DNA of 19,966 nt from assembly GCA_905201685.1 (NCBI GenBank), contig CAJKOW010000036.1, positions 1 through 19,966 on the forward strand, written 5' to 3'. The stretch comes from an uncultured Bacteroides sp. (GTDB taxonomy: Bacteria > Bacteroidota > Bacteroidia > Bacteroidales > Bacteroidaceae). The notes below the pieces were generated by a model, which worked only from the letters and a program-made list of their open reading frames with translations, was not told the DNA's origin and made no database searches. Position numbers and translations under genes: made by a program. Of the stretch, positions 1 through 5,989 are shown piece by piece (the stretch's first letter is position 1; each line of letters opens with the position of its first letter).

Positions 1-150
1 CAATCCCGTCAGGTTTTGCCTGCAAAGCCCACGGGTTTGGTAAGCAAAGCCCGCGTATATTGCCTGCAACTCCCGTGAGTATTGCAAGTGTTTCTCGCGA
101 GCCGTACAAGTGTTTCTCGCGAGCTGTGCTTGTGTTGTTCGCGAGCCATG
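1..150. repeat. Degenerate 22-bp tandem repeat array, open at the left edge
   Basis: Read on the + strand, units begin with CAA (once CTT) at positions 1, 23, 45, 67, 85, 107 and 129. The spacing is 22 bases except for the 18-base unit at 67. The units at 85 and 107 share their first 18 bases, including the palindrome CTCGCGAG; the first three units instead share a CCCG/CCCA core. An eighth, decayed unit may start at 151. The period is not a multiple of three and no open frame explains it, so this looks like a non-coding minisatellite. It lies beyond the 3' end of the receptor gene on the opposite strand and probably continues outside the window. There are no spacers of the CRISPR kind. Confidence 0.75.
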
Positions 151-208
151 CAAGCATCGCTAACGTTGTCTTTTTCTATGCTGTTTGGGACTGCTGGATA
201 ATGAACAA

Positions 209-242
209 GGCCATAAGGAATCTCCTTCTTTTCCCTATGGCC
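209..242. repeat. 12-bp inverted repeat (hairpin) downstream of the receptor gene
   Basis: GGCCATAAGGAA (209-220) is the reverse complement of TTCCCTATGGCC (231-242) with one mismatch, around a 10-base pyrimidine-rich loop. On the minus strand it follows the receptor stop codon by about 70 bases and could protect or terminate that transcript, but no T tract follows it on either strand. It sits between the 22-bp and 8-bp repeat arrays and may be part of the same repeat-rich element. Confidence 0.55.
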
Positions 243-253
243 TCCCCCCCTCA

Positions 254-309
254 TTAACTCGTCAACTCGTCTCCTCGTTAACTTGTCAACTCGTCCCCTT
301 GTCAACTAA
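254..309. repeat. 8-bp tandem repeat array (consensus TCAACTCG)
   Basis: Seven consecutive octamers run from 254 to 309: TTAACTCG, TCAACTCG, TCTCCTCG, TTAACTTG, TCAACTCG, TCCCCTTG and TCAACTAA. The last unit ends one base before the stop codon of the minus-strand receptor gene at 311-313. The array is therefore the first thing transcribed after that gene. It is best read as a non-coding microsatellite; a short minus-strand open frame across it (Arg-Val-Asp repeats) is a product of the repeat. Confidence 0.75.
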
Positions 310-310
310 C

Positions 311-2629
311 CTACATCCGGTTCTTCTGCGAACTTCCCGCACCCGTACCCTTGTACTTGCTCTTGGTCGCATTGAACTTGTAGCGCAAGGTTACGGTGAA
401 GGTGCGCCGCGTGTCGGTGCCCATTGTCAGGGTGCGGATTCCGCTATAGGCCGTCACGTGGTTCGTCATGGTGCTGAACAGGTCCGTCACGCTCAGCAGG
501 CACGACAGGCGTTTCCCGGCAAACTCCCTGTACAGCGAAGCGTCCAGCCGCCACTGGGTCTTGTCGTTGTGCACGTTCTCGCTATGTCCCTGGGTTATTA
601 CGGTCGCGTCCACATACATCAGGATGTCCCAAGGCAGTTCCAGGCTGTTCTTCCAAAGGAAGCTGCCCAACGGATGATTGAACATCCGGCTGCCTTCGGG
701 CGTGCTCCCCTTGTACCACTGCTGTTCCATGCTGGCCACCCACTGCGGTTGCCAGCAGCCGAACTTCGGGCTGTAGGCCACCATGGCATACGCTTTGTCG
801 AAGTCTTCTATATTGACCGGGCGCAGCAGGCTGATGGCGGGATTGTCCGCCGAGTACGAGTCGCAGAAGCTGGTCATGCCGTCCTTGATGTGCCGGTAGC
901 CTCCCGAAAAGTAGAGCTGCTTCCAGGCAACGTCCAAGGTGAGGTTGTGGCTCAACGTAGGCTGCAACAGTGGATTGCCGGCTTCGTAGGTGTAGCGGTT
1001 GACGTAGCGCGGAGCGCTGTTCAGCAGGCTGTAGTCGGGGCGGGTGATGTCGGCGGCATAGCTCAGCTGCAACTGCACCTGGCCGATGGGGTGCGACAGG
1101 CTGAGGGAAGGAAACACGTTGGAGTACTTCCGGCTTTGCTCTTCGTTGAACACACCGTATTCGTAGTAGTCGCTCTTCAGATGCTCGTAGCGCACACCTG
1201 CCTGCACGCTGCCCTGTCCCAACTGGCGGCTGTACTCGCCAAACACGGCCCACATTTCTTCCTTCACTTCGTCGTCCTCGCCTTGCAGGATGCCTTCGCG
1301 GTTGTCGTACAGGCTTGTCCGGTTATTTCGCGTATATTCGCTGCCCACTGCAAACTGGCCGCCCGCCAGCGCATGCGAAACGACTAGCTTGGCGGCATAC
1401 AGCGTGTTCCGGCTCTCGTCGAAAGTGGTAATGTCCCTGGCTTCTTCCGGTAGCTCCAGCGTCCGGGTGTATTCCCGTCCGAGGCTTCTTCCTTTGTTCT
1501 CGTTCCACAGACCGTCGGCGTTGAAGTCCACGTTCCACCCGCCCACGGTGCCGTTGTAGTAAAGGTTCAGCCGATGGTCCGTCTGGCGGGCATCCGAAGC
1601 GTTTGTGTTCTCCGCCTGTTCATACGCCTCTCCGTCCAGCAGCACGTCGGTATGCATCGACAGGTCCGAAGCCGACTTGGGGGTACGCTTGTAGTTGTAT
1701 CGCACGCCCAGCGCATGGGCGGGATTCACCTGCCAGTTCAGCGACAACATGCCTTCCAGATGTTGCGAGTGCGAGCGGTTGGACAGGTTGGAATGCTGCG
1801 TCCATGTCTTGTCCAGGTAGGTATCCTGCCGGACCGTCTTGAAATACTCGTCCCGGTCATTGCTTCCGAACAGCATGCCCGACAGGTCGAAGCCTCCCGA
1901 GCGATAGTTGAAGTTGAACTGGTCGAGCACCGTCCAGTCGTACTGGTACTGTCCCAACAGCCGGTTGTTGAAGCCGAATCCCTCGCCCGGCGCGCGCTTG
2001 GTGGTGATGCGCACCACCGCCTTCACCGAAGCCGCATAGCGGGCACCGGGGTTGTTGATTACCTCTACCGACTTGATGTTGTCGCTGGCCAGCTGGTCCA
2101 GTTCGGAGGAGTCGCGCACCTTGCGCCCGTTGATGTACACCTCCGCCGCTCCGCGTCCGAAGACGCTTACCGCCCCGCCACCGGCCGATACACCCGGTAT
2201 GCGGTCCAGCAGGTTTTCTGCCGTTCCCGCCTTCTCCAGTATGGTTCCGGCCACGTTCGTAATGCTGGCTCCGTTCTTCAGCCTCGTCTTGGGCAGGTCG
2301 CCCTTCACCACCACCTCGTCCAGCAGTTGCGCATCGGCTTTCAGTTGCAGCGACAGCTGTTCGCCCGGCCCGCATTCCTTATATAAAGTGGTATAACCGA
2401 TGCACGACACTTTCAGCACGCCTTTCCCGCCTTCTGCCGACAGGCTGAAACTGCCGTCCTCGCCGCTCACCGCTCCCGCCACGAATGCCGAGTCGGGCAG
2501 GGAGAGGAAAACAACGTTGGCGTAAGACAAGGGTTGCTGTTGCTCGTCCGTCACTTTTCCGGTCAGTGTCTGACCGCTTGCGCATATTGTCATTGCCAAC
2601 AGCAATATGCAGGTTGATAGTCGTTTCAT
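311..2629 (-). CDS. TonB-dependent outer membrane receptor (CarboxypepD-like domain, plug, beta-barrel)
   Basis: This 772-residue protein begins with a signal peptide (MKRLSTCILLLAMTICASG, cleavage expected near residue 20). A CarboxypepD_reg-like beta-sandwich follows at about 22-105 (LTGKVTDEQQQPLSYANV), then the sequence LDEVVVKGD that leads into the plug domain (about 110-212; LLDRIPGV, VYINGRKV, IKSVEVINNPGARY). The rest, about 220-755, is a beta-barrel of the OMP_b-brl_3 type, whose last strand ends RYKF before a basic tail of about 20 residues. Such proteins take up a ligand across the outer membrane using TonB energy; the ligand cannot be told. It is shorter than typical SusC proteins and no SusD gene lies beside it in the window. 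Its base composition is clearly more G+C-rich than its neighbours. It is transcribed away from the TPR regulator at 3045; no convincing promoter was found for it. Confidence 0.88.
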   Translation of the reverse strand: MKRLSTCILLLAMTICASGQTLTGKVTDEQQQPLSYANVVFLSLPDSAFVAGAVSGEDGSFSLSAEGGKGVLKVSCIGYTTLYKECGPGEQLSLQLKADAQLLDEVVVKGDLPKTRLKNGASITNVAGTILEKAGTAENLLDRIPGVSAGGGAVSVFGRGAAEVYINGRKVRDSSELDQLASDNIKSVEVINNPGARYAASVKAVVRITTKRAPGEGFGFNNRLLGQYQYDWTVLDQFNFNYRSGGFDLSGMLFGSNDRDEYFKTVRQDTYLDKTWTQHSNLSNRSHSQHLEGMLSLNWQVNPAHALGVRYNYKRTPKSASDLSMHTDVLLDGEAYEQAENTNASDARQTDHRLNLYYNGTVGGWNVDFNADGLWNENKGRSLGREYTRTLELPEEARDITTFDESRNTLYAAKLVVSHALAGGQFAVGSEYTRNNRTSLYDNREGILQGEDDEVKEEMWAVFGEYSRQLGQGSVQAGVRYEHLKSDYYEYGVFNEEQSRKYSNVFPSLSLSHPIGQVQLQLSYAADITRPDYSLLNSAPRYVNRYTYEAGNPLLQPTLSHNLTLDVAWKQLYFSGGYRHIKDGMTSFCDSYSADNPAISLLRPVNIEDFDKAYAMVAYSPKFGCWQPQWVASMEQQWYKGSTPEGSRMFNHPLGSFLWKNSLELPWDILMYVDATVITQGHSENVHNDKTQWRLDASLYREFAGKRLSCLLSVTDLFSTMTNHVTAYSGIRTLTMGTDTRRTFTVTLRYKFNATKSKYKGTGAGSSQKNRM

Positions 2630-2688
2630 TGTAATATTATAATTTAAGTTCTGGTTTTAGCATTCTTTTTTCTTCATTTTCCAACGAT

Positions 2689-2723
2689 GGAACTTACGTT
2701 CCTAAGCCCAATAGAGGTGGGCT
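2689..2723. repeat. Two small adjacent hairpins upstream of the receptor gene
   Basis: GGAAC (2689-2693) pairs with GTTCC (2698-2702) around a 4-base loop, and AGCCCA (2705-2710) pairs with TGGGCT (2718-2723) around a 7-base loop. If the receptor transcript starts farther right, both would fold in its 5' leader, 60-100 bases before the start codon. No T tract follows, so they are not obvious terminators. Confidence 0.4.
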
Positions 2724-2756
2724 ATCATTACTTCTAACTTCTTATTCCTAGGATGG

Positions 2757-2875
2757 CAGTCAACGCCGCCACCTTGTAGAGGCGCAAAATTTTGCGTCTT
2801 CTTCTCACGGCTGTCTTTCTTTTGAGAAGATAATCGTTGACTGTGGCTGAGACGCAAGATTTTGCGTCTCTACAA
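2757..2875. repeat. Inverted pair of GTAGAGACGCAAAA-type repeats with interleaved arms
   Basis: A 27-base unit at 2774-2800 (TTGTAGAGGCGCAAAA...) and its inverted copy at 2849-2875 (...TTTTGCGTCTCTACAA) differ at only three positions. Each unit is also close to a palindrome itself. A perfect 9-bp inverted repeat, CAGTCAACG (2757-2765) with CGTTGACTG (2835-2843), encloses the first unit but not the second. CTTCTC (2801-2806) with GAGAAG (2824-2829) lies inside. The order of arms is A-B-C-C'-A'-B', so A-A' and B-B' pairing cross. This fills much of the 415-base gap between the divergent receptor and regulator genes. Similar GTAGAGACGC palindromes are, from memory, scattered intergenic repeats in many genomes, so this is probably a repeat-element insertion. 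Confidence 0.75.
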
Positions 2876-2982
2876 CGCAGTGTGTACGTGCGTTTCGCCC
2901 GCTCAGTTCCCAGCCATTCGTCTGATACCATCATTATTACGCCACAAATGTAGCGGCATGGAGTCCAATAAGTCTGGACTCT

Positions 2983-3014
2983 ATTGCATATTTTCAATTT
3001 AACTTTTACTTTTG
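2983..3014 (+). promoter_or_regulatory. Bacteroides-type promoter for the TPR regulator
   Basis: TACTTTTG at 3007-3014 fits the TAnnTTTG -7 consensus, and ATTG at 2983-2986 serves as the -33 element 20 bases upstream. Transcription would start near 3020. This rules out the TTG codon at 3012 as translation start and favours ATG 3045 or ATG 3066. Confidence 0.6.
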
Positions 3015-3044
3015 CATGCGCAAAATACGACTATTTGTTTCATA

Positions 3045-4937
3045 ATGATCCATACAATCTTGCCTATGATACACAATGCATTTGTCCAATCCGTAATAAG
3101 TATCTTTGCATGTATTATTCTGTTTTCGTGTCATAATTCTGTGCAAAATTCTGCCACTCCCCTGCTGCCCGAACTGCAACAGGCCGAATCCATCATGTAC
3201 GAATCGCCCGACAGTGCGCTCCGCCTGCTTCAATCGATGCCGGTTCCTCAGCCTTCTGACCGGCTACAGTATGCCACGTGGGCTTTGTTTACCACACAGG
3301 CACGCTACAAGCTTTATATGCAGCAGTCGGATTCCCTGATAAACATTGCCTATGATTTTTTTATGAAACAGGGGGATGCGCAACGTAAGGCTTTGGCTTT
3401 GTATTATAAAGGAGCCATTTGCAAAGAACAGCAACAAATAGAGGAGGCACATAAGTATTTCCTTCAGGCGGCGGAGGAGGTGGAAAAGACAACCGATTAT
3501 CAGTTGGGGCATTTGATTTATGTGGGATTGGCTGATACGTATGCATATCAGCATTTGAATGAATATGCGTTGAAAGCAGCTCAAGAAGCCCATAGGTATG
3601 CTATTGCAAGTAAAAGTTATAACTATATAAGTTCTGCTTTAGTTCTTCAAGCAAGGATATGTAGTAGCTTAACTAAATATAATGAATCTATTGAATACTA
3701 TAAAAAGGCAATGTCATTTGCAAAAGATAAGCAAAGAAATGGGATAAAATGCGAGTTGGCTTCTGTATATAATAAGGTAAGAGACTATGATTCGGCACTC
3801 TATTATGTACGTGAAATGATGGATTTGAATAACGAATACAGTGTTCGAGAAAATGCAGCAGGTTATTTAGTAAGTGGTGAGACTTACTATAATATAGGGA
3901 AAATAGACTCTGCTATTTATTATTTTCAGCAAACTTTAACAGCTTGCGATGTGAATATTACACAAATTACAGACGCTCATCAGCAACTTTATTTTGCTTA
4001 CAAGCAGAAGAAGGATTATCAGTCCGCAGCCGAACATTGTTTTGAAATGTCTTGGTATCTTGACTCCCTGCACCGTGCAGATAAGAGTCGTGCTTTGATT
4101 GAAATTCAAGAGAAGTATGACCAGCAGAAACTGATTAACGAGAAGAACGTCTTAAAGATTAAAAAAGATGCTGTAGTTCGTAATTCTCTGATAGGATTGG
4201 CTGTAGCTATGCTGCTGGTGGCCTCTCTCATTTATGTTTACCAAAAGAAATTGCTCCGCAAGGAACGTCGTATTCAAGAAGCGGAAGAAAAAATTCGCTC
4301 CAAGTCTGTTCATATCCAGGAAAACGAACAGCTTATCAACCGCAACCGCATGCGCATGCAGGAACTGGAAGAACAGATGGAAGCCGGCAGGGGAATGCAG
4401 GAAGAGCTGGAAGAACAGCGGAAGACTTTGGCCGAAATCGCTCGGCACAACGAACAGTTGGAAGAAGAAAATCGCGGCTTGCAACGGGACATCGACGGTA
4501 TGTCGGCCATACTGAAGGAGAAATCCGTGGAACTGGAGCAACTGGATGTGCTCTCGAAGGAAAACCTGCGGCTGCACGACCGCGAATGGTTCCTCTCCAG
4601 TCTCTTGCTGGAGAAAGACGAGACCCTACGGTGTCTGAAACACTCACCCCACTACATTCGCGAGGAGGAGTGGGAGGCTATCAAACGGAGTGTTGATCAG
4701 CTTTTCGACCACTTCACCAAACGGCTGACAGCCGCCATCCCCTCGTTAACGGAAAACGAACTACAATTGTGCTGTCTCATCAGGCTGCATTTCTCTAATT
4801 CTGCTATTGCTACCATGCTGGCCATTGAAGCGGCTTCTGTCTCGAAACGGAAGTTTCGGCTGAAGGAACGCATCATTCAAAAGACCGGGACTTGGAGCGC
4901 TGGAACCACTTTGGAGCTATGGTTGTGGAACTACTAA
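3045..4937 (+). CDS. Membrane TPR sensor-regulator with coiled coil and C-terminal LuxR-like HTH
   Basis: From ATG 3045 the product has 630 residues. A hydrophobic N-terminal segment ends in LFSC (Cys about 29), resembling a lipoprotein signal, though it lacks the usual Lys/Arg at its start. Degenerate tetratricopeptide repeats fill about 45-345 (paired Y/A motifs such as YYKGAICKEQQQIEEAHKYF). One transmembrane helix lies at about 380-399 (NSLIGLAVAMLLVASLIYVY), followed by KK and a long charged coiled coil to about 520. A helix-turn-helix of LuxR/GerE character ends the protein (about 567-610; LTENELQLCCLIRL, SNSAIATML, SVSKRKFRLKERI). This architecture suggests a one-component regulator that senses outside the cytoplasm and binds DNA inside; the signal is unknown. 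ATG 3066 is an alternative start. The segment at about 3550-4000, coding for the middle TPRs, is more A+T-rich than the flanks. A direct DNA target is not shown. Confidence 0.82.
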   Translation: MIHTILPMIHNAFVQSVISIFACIILFSCHNSVQNSATPLLPELQQAESIMYESPDSALRLLQSMPVPQPSDRLQYATWALFTTQARYKLYMQQSDSLINIAYDFFMKQGDAQRKALALYYKGAICKEQQQIEEAHKYFLQAAEEVEKTTDYQLGHLIYVGLADTYAYQHLNEYALKAAQEAHRYAIASKSYNYISSALVLQARICSSLTKYNESIEYYKKAMSFAKDKQRNGIKCELASVYNKVRDYDSALYYVREMMDLNNEYSVRENAAGYLVSGETYYNIGKIDSAIYYFQQTLTACDVNITQITDAHQQLYFAYKQKKDYQSAAEHCFEMSWYLDSLHRADKSRALIEIQEKYDQQKLINEKNVLKIKKDAVVRNSLIGLAVAMLLVASLIYVYQKKLLRKERRIQEAEEKIRSKSVHIQENEQLINRNRMRMQELEEQMEAGRGMQEELEEQRKTLAEIARHNEQLEEENRGLQRDIDGMSAILKEKSVELEQLDVLSKENLRLHDREWFLSSLLLEKDETLRCLKHSPHYIREEEWEAIKRSVDQLFDHFTKRLTAAIPSLTENELQLCCLIRLHFSNSAIATMLAIEAASVSKRKFRLKERIIQKTGTWSAGTTLELWLWNY

Positions 4938-4968
4938 AGCATCCGATGTCCATATCAGATAAAACACG

Positions 4969-5010
4969 AAAAAGGTAATACGCAGATAAACAGCGTATTA
5001 CCTTTTTTTT
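4969..5010 (+). terminator. Strong Rho-independent terminator after the TPR regulator
   Basis: A perfect 15-bp stem, AAAAAGGTAATACGC (4969-4983) with GCGTATTACCTTTTT (4993-5007), has a 9-base loop and runs into eight T residues (5003-5010). It lies 31 bases after the regulator stop codon. The A run on the left arm could make it work weakly from the other side too, but no minus-strand gene arrives there. Confidence 0.9.
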
Positions 5011-5063
5011 ATTTGTCCATATGCAGTCTATGTCCGGTCTATGAAAAACTACAGAAAAGTAGA

Positions 5064-5071
5064 TAACTTTG
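5064..5071 (+). promoter_or_regulatory. Bacteroides-type -7 box (TAACTTTG) for the small HTH gene
   Basis: TAACTTTG matches TAnnTTTG exactly and lies 13 bases before the ATG at 5085. The -33 element is weak (TATG at 5040-5043, 20 bases upstream). If used, transcription would begin about 5-8 bases before the ATG, giving a nearly leaderless message, or the ATG at 5097 would be the start. Confidence 0.5.
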
Positions 5072-5084
5072 CGTCAACGAAACA

Positions 5085-5336
5085 ATGAAAACGATTATGA
5101 AACGAATTGACTTGAAAAAAGTGCTGCACATGAATTTCCTGATTCAACACCGGTGTACCGGCAATGCCGTGGAGTTTGCCCGCAAGCTGGACTTGTCCCG
5201 TTCCTCCTTGTTCAATTACTTAGGCTATATGCGTAATGATTTAGGGATCGACATCCTGTATGACAAGTATCGGGAAACTTATTACTATGATGGAGTGGGG
5301 CTGTATGGTGCGTTGGGATTCAAGATTCCATTTTAG
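5085..5336 (+). CDS. Small winged-helix/HTH-type DNA-binding protein
   Basis: An 83-residue basic protein whose residues 16-70 resemble the HTH_11/DeoR-like winged helix at the N-terminus of WYL-type regulators: a first helix (NFLIQHRCTGNAVEFARKL), a turn and recognition helix (DLSRSSLFNYLGYMRN), then a wing-like GIDILYDKYRETYYYDG. It has no effector domain. It could be a stand-alone DNA-binding protein or the remnant of a larger regulator. ATG 5085 and ATG 5097 are both possible starts. It is an independent unit, with a terminator before it and its own -7 box. No target is visible; the HTH call rests on sequence pattern alone. Confidence 0.7.
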   Translation: MKTIMKRIDLKKVLHMNFLIQHRCTGNAVEFARKLDLSRSSLFNYLGYMRNDLGIDILYDKYRETYYYDGVGLYGALGFKIPF

Positions 5337-5367
5337 GTAGAGCGATGCGTTGCTTTATCAGTTAGCT

Positions 5368-5393
5368 ATCCTGATGGGTTCGGATTCTTTTTT
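5368..5393 (+). terminator. Possible terminator after the small HTH gene
   Basis: ATCCTGA (5368-5374) and TTCGGAT (5379-5385) form a 7-bp stem with one mismatch and one G-T pair around TGGG, followed by TCTTTTTT. The stem is short, so this is a weak call, but its place 30 bases after the gene is right. Confidence 0.4.
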
Positions 5394-5430
5394 GTTTTTC
5401 TTGAATGCGTTTATCTTTTATGTGTTTTTG

Positions 5431-5463
5431 CTTGTATTTTTCGGATAGTATTCCGTACTTTTG
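5431..5463 (+). promoter_or_regulatory. Bacteroides-type promoter for the DUF3467 gene
   Basis: TACTTTTG (5456-5463) matches the -7 consensus TAnnTTTG; CTTG at 5431-5434 lies 21 bases upstream as a possible -33 box. The ATG at 5495 would follow a leader of about 25 AT-rich bases without a Shine-Dalgarno sequence. Confidence 0.6.
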
Positions 5464-5494
5464 TGACAGATTCAATAACTAAAAACACATATTT

Positions 5495-5809
5495 ATGGAA
5501 AATCAGGAAAATAATAACGGACAGTTACAAATAGAATTGAAGGAAGACGTGGCTCAAGGCATTTATTCGAACCTGGCTATCATTACTCATAGCAGTTCGG
5601 AGTTTGTATTCGATTTCGTACGTGTGTTGCCGGGAATGCCCAAGGCAGGTGTGCAGTCGCGTGTCGTTATGGTGCCCGAGCATGCCAAACGGTTGCTTCG
5701 TGCGTTGGAAGAGAATATTGCCAAGTACGAAAGAGTGTTTGGCGAAATCCGCGTACCTCAGGAAGGTGCCGGCCGCCAGGCTGTGTTCCCGTTGAAGGGT
5801 GAAGCCTGA
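5495..5809 (+). CDS. DUF3467 family protein
   Basis: This 104-residue protein matches the DUF3467 pattern along most of its length: an N-terminal IELKEDVAQGIYSNLAII, the core SSEFVFDFVRVLPGMPKAGV, then SRVVMVPEHAKRLLRALEEN and IAKYERVFGEI. Members are small, soluble, conserved proteins of unknown function, common in Bacteroidota. It has no signal peptide or membrane segment. The C-terminal 20 residues after GEIRVP are variable. It is a single-gene unit with its own promoter, convergent with the enolase gene. I know no established role for it and infer none. Confidence 0.88.
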   Translation: MENQENNNGQLQIELKEDVAQGIYSNLAIITHSSSEFVFDFVRVLPGMPKAGVQSRVVMVPEHAKRLLRALEENIAKYERVFGEIRVPQEGAGRQAVFPLKGEA

Positions 5810-5876
5810 TGCTATAAAAGGCATTTTATATAATTGTGTCGAAACTAAAAGTAACTGACATCTTGTTATTTTTAGG

Positions 5877-5945
5877 CACGGATTACACGGAATTTCGCGG
5901 ATGATTATTCTTCTTTTTTCTCTGCGTTTTTCCGTGTAATCCGTG
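5877..5945. repeat. 16-bp perfect inverted repeat between convergent genes
   Basis: CACGGATTACACGGAA (5877-5892) is the exact reverse complement of TTCCGTGTAATCCGTG (5930-5945). The 37-base interior is T/C-rich, and the arms extend imperfectly inward (CGCGGA against TCTGCG). It occupies the gap between the DUF3467 gene (+) and enolase (-), where a bidirectional stop signal would be expected, yet neither arm is followed by a clear T tract. Sequences like this recur, from memory, in intergenic regions of many Bacteroidales, so it may be a dispersed repeat that has taken on a 3'-end role. Confidence 0.75.
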
Positions 5946-5972
5946 TTTAAAGGAAAACGGTTCCCTAATTTG

Positions 5973-5989
5973 ACACACTTTCGCTGTGT
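5973..5989 (-). terminator. Small stem-loop directly after the enolase stop codon
   Basis: ACACA (5973-5977) and TGTGT (5985-5989) form a 5-bp stem around a 7-base loop just beyond the enolase stop (5990-5992). It is too short and lacks a T tract, so it is only a possible 3'-end structure acting with the larger inverted repeat. Confidence 0.25.

Noticed and set aside
1..150. CRISPR array at the left edge
   Set aside because: The units are adjacent and degenerate with a 22-base period; there are no unique spacers and no cas genes.
185..1387. 400-codon open frame on the + strand opposite the receptor gene
   Set aside because: It mirrors the G+C-rich receptor coding strand, has no recognisable domain and no start signal; the receptor frame has a signal peptide, plug and barrel.
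1574..2386. 270-codon open frame on the + strand opposite the receptor gene
   Set aside because: Same reason: a by-product of G+C-rich codons, with His/Val/Arg-rich composition and no domain.
2734..2997. 87-codon minus-strand frame in the divergent intergenic region
   Set aside because: Most of it is translated from the inverted repeat units, and it covers the promoter of the TPR gene; no domain is seen.
3101..3108. TATCTTTG inside the 5' end of the TPR gene
   Set aside because: It matches the -7 consensus, but the TTTG upstream is only 16 bases away and using it would remove the N-terminal signal segment; the box at 3007 fits better.
4880..4937. Possible frameshift at the end of the TPR regulator
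   Set aside because: The tail in frame (GTTLELWLWNY) is tryptophan-rich and another frame reads on for about 30 codons, but a hydrophobic LxLWxxxY tail is plausible for the family, and the HTH ends before it.
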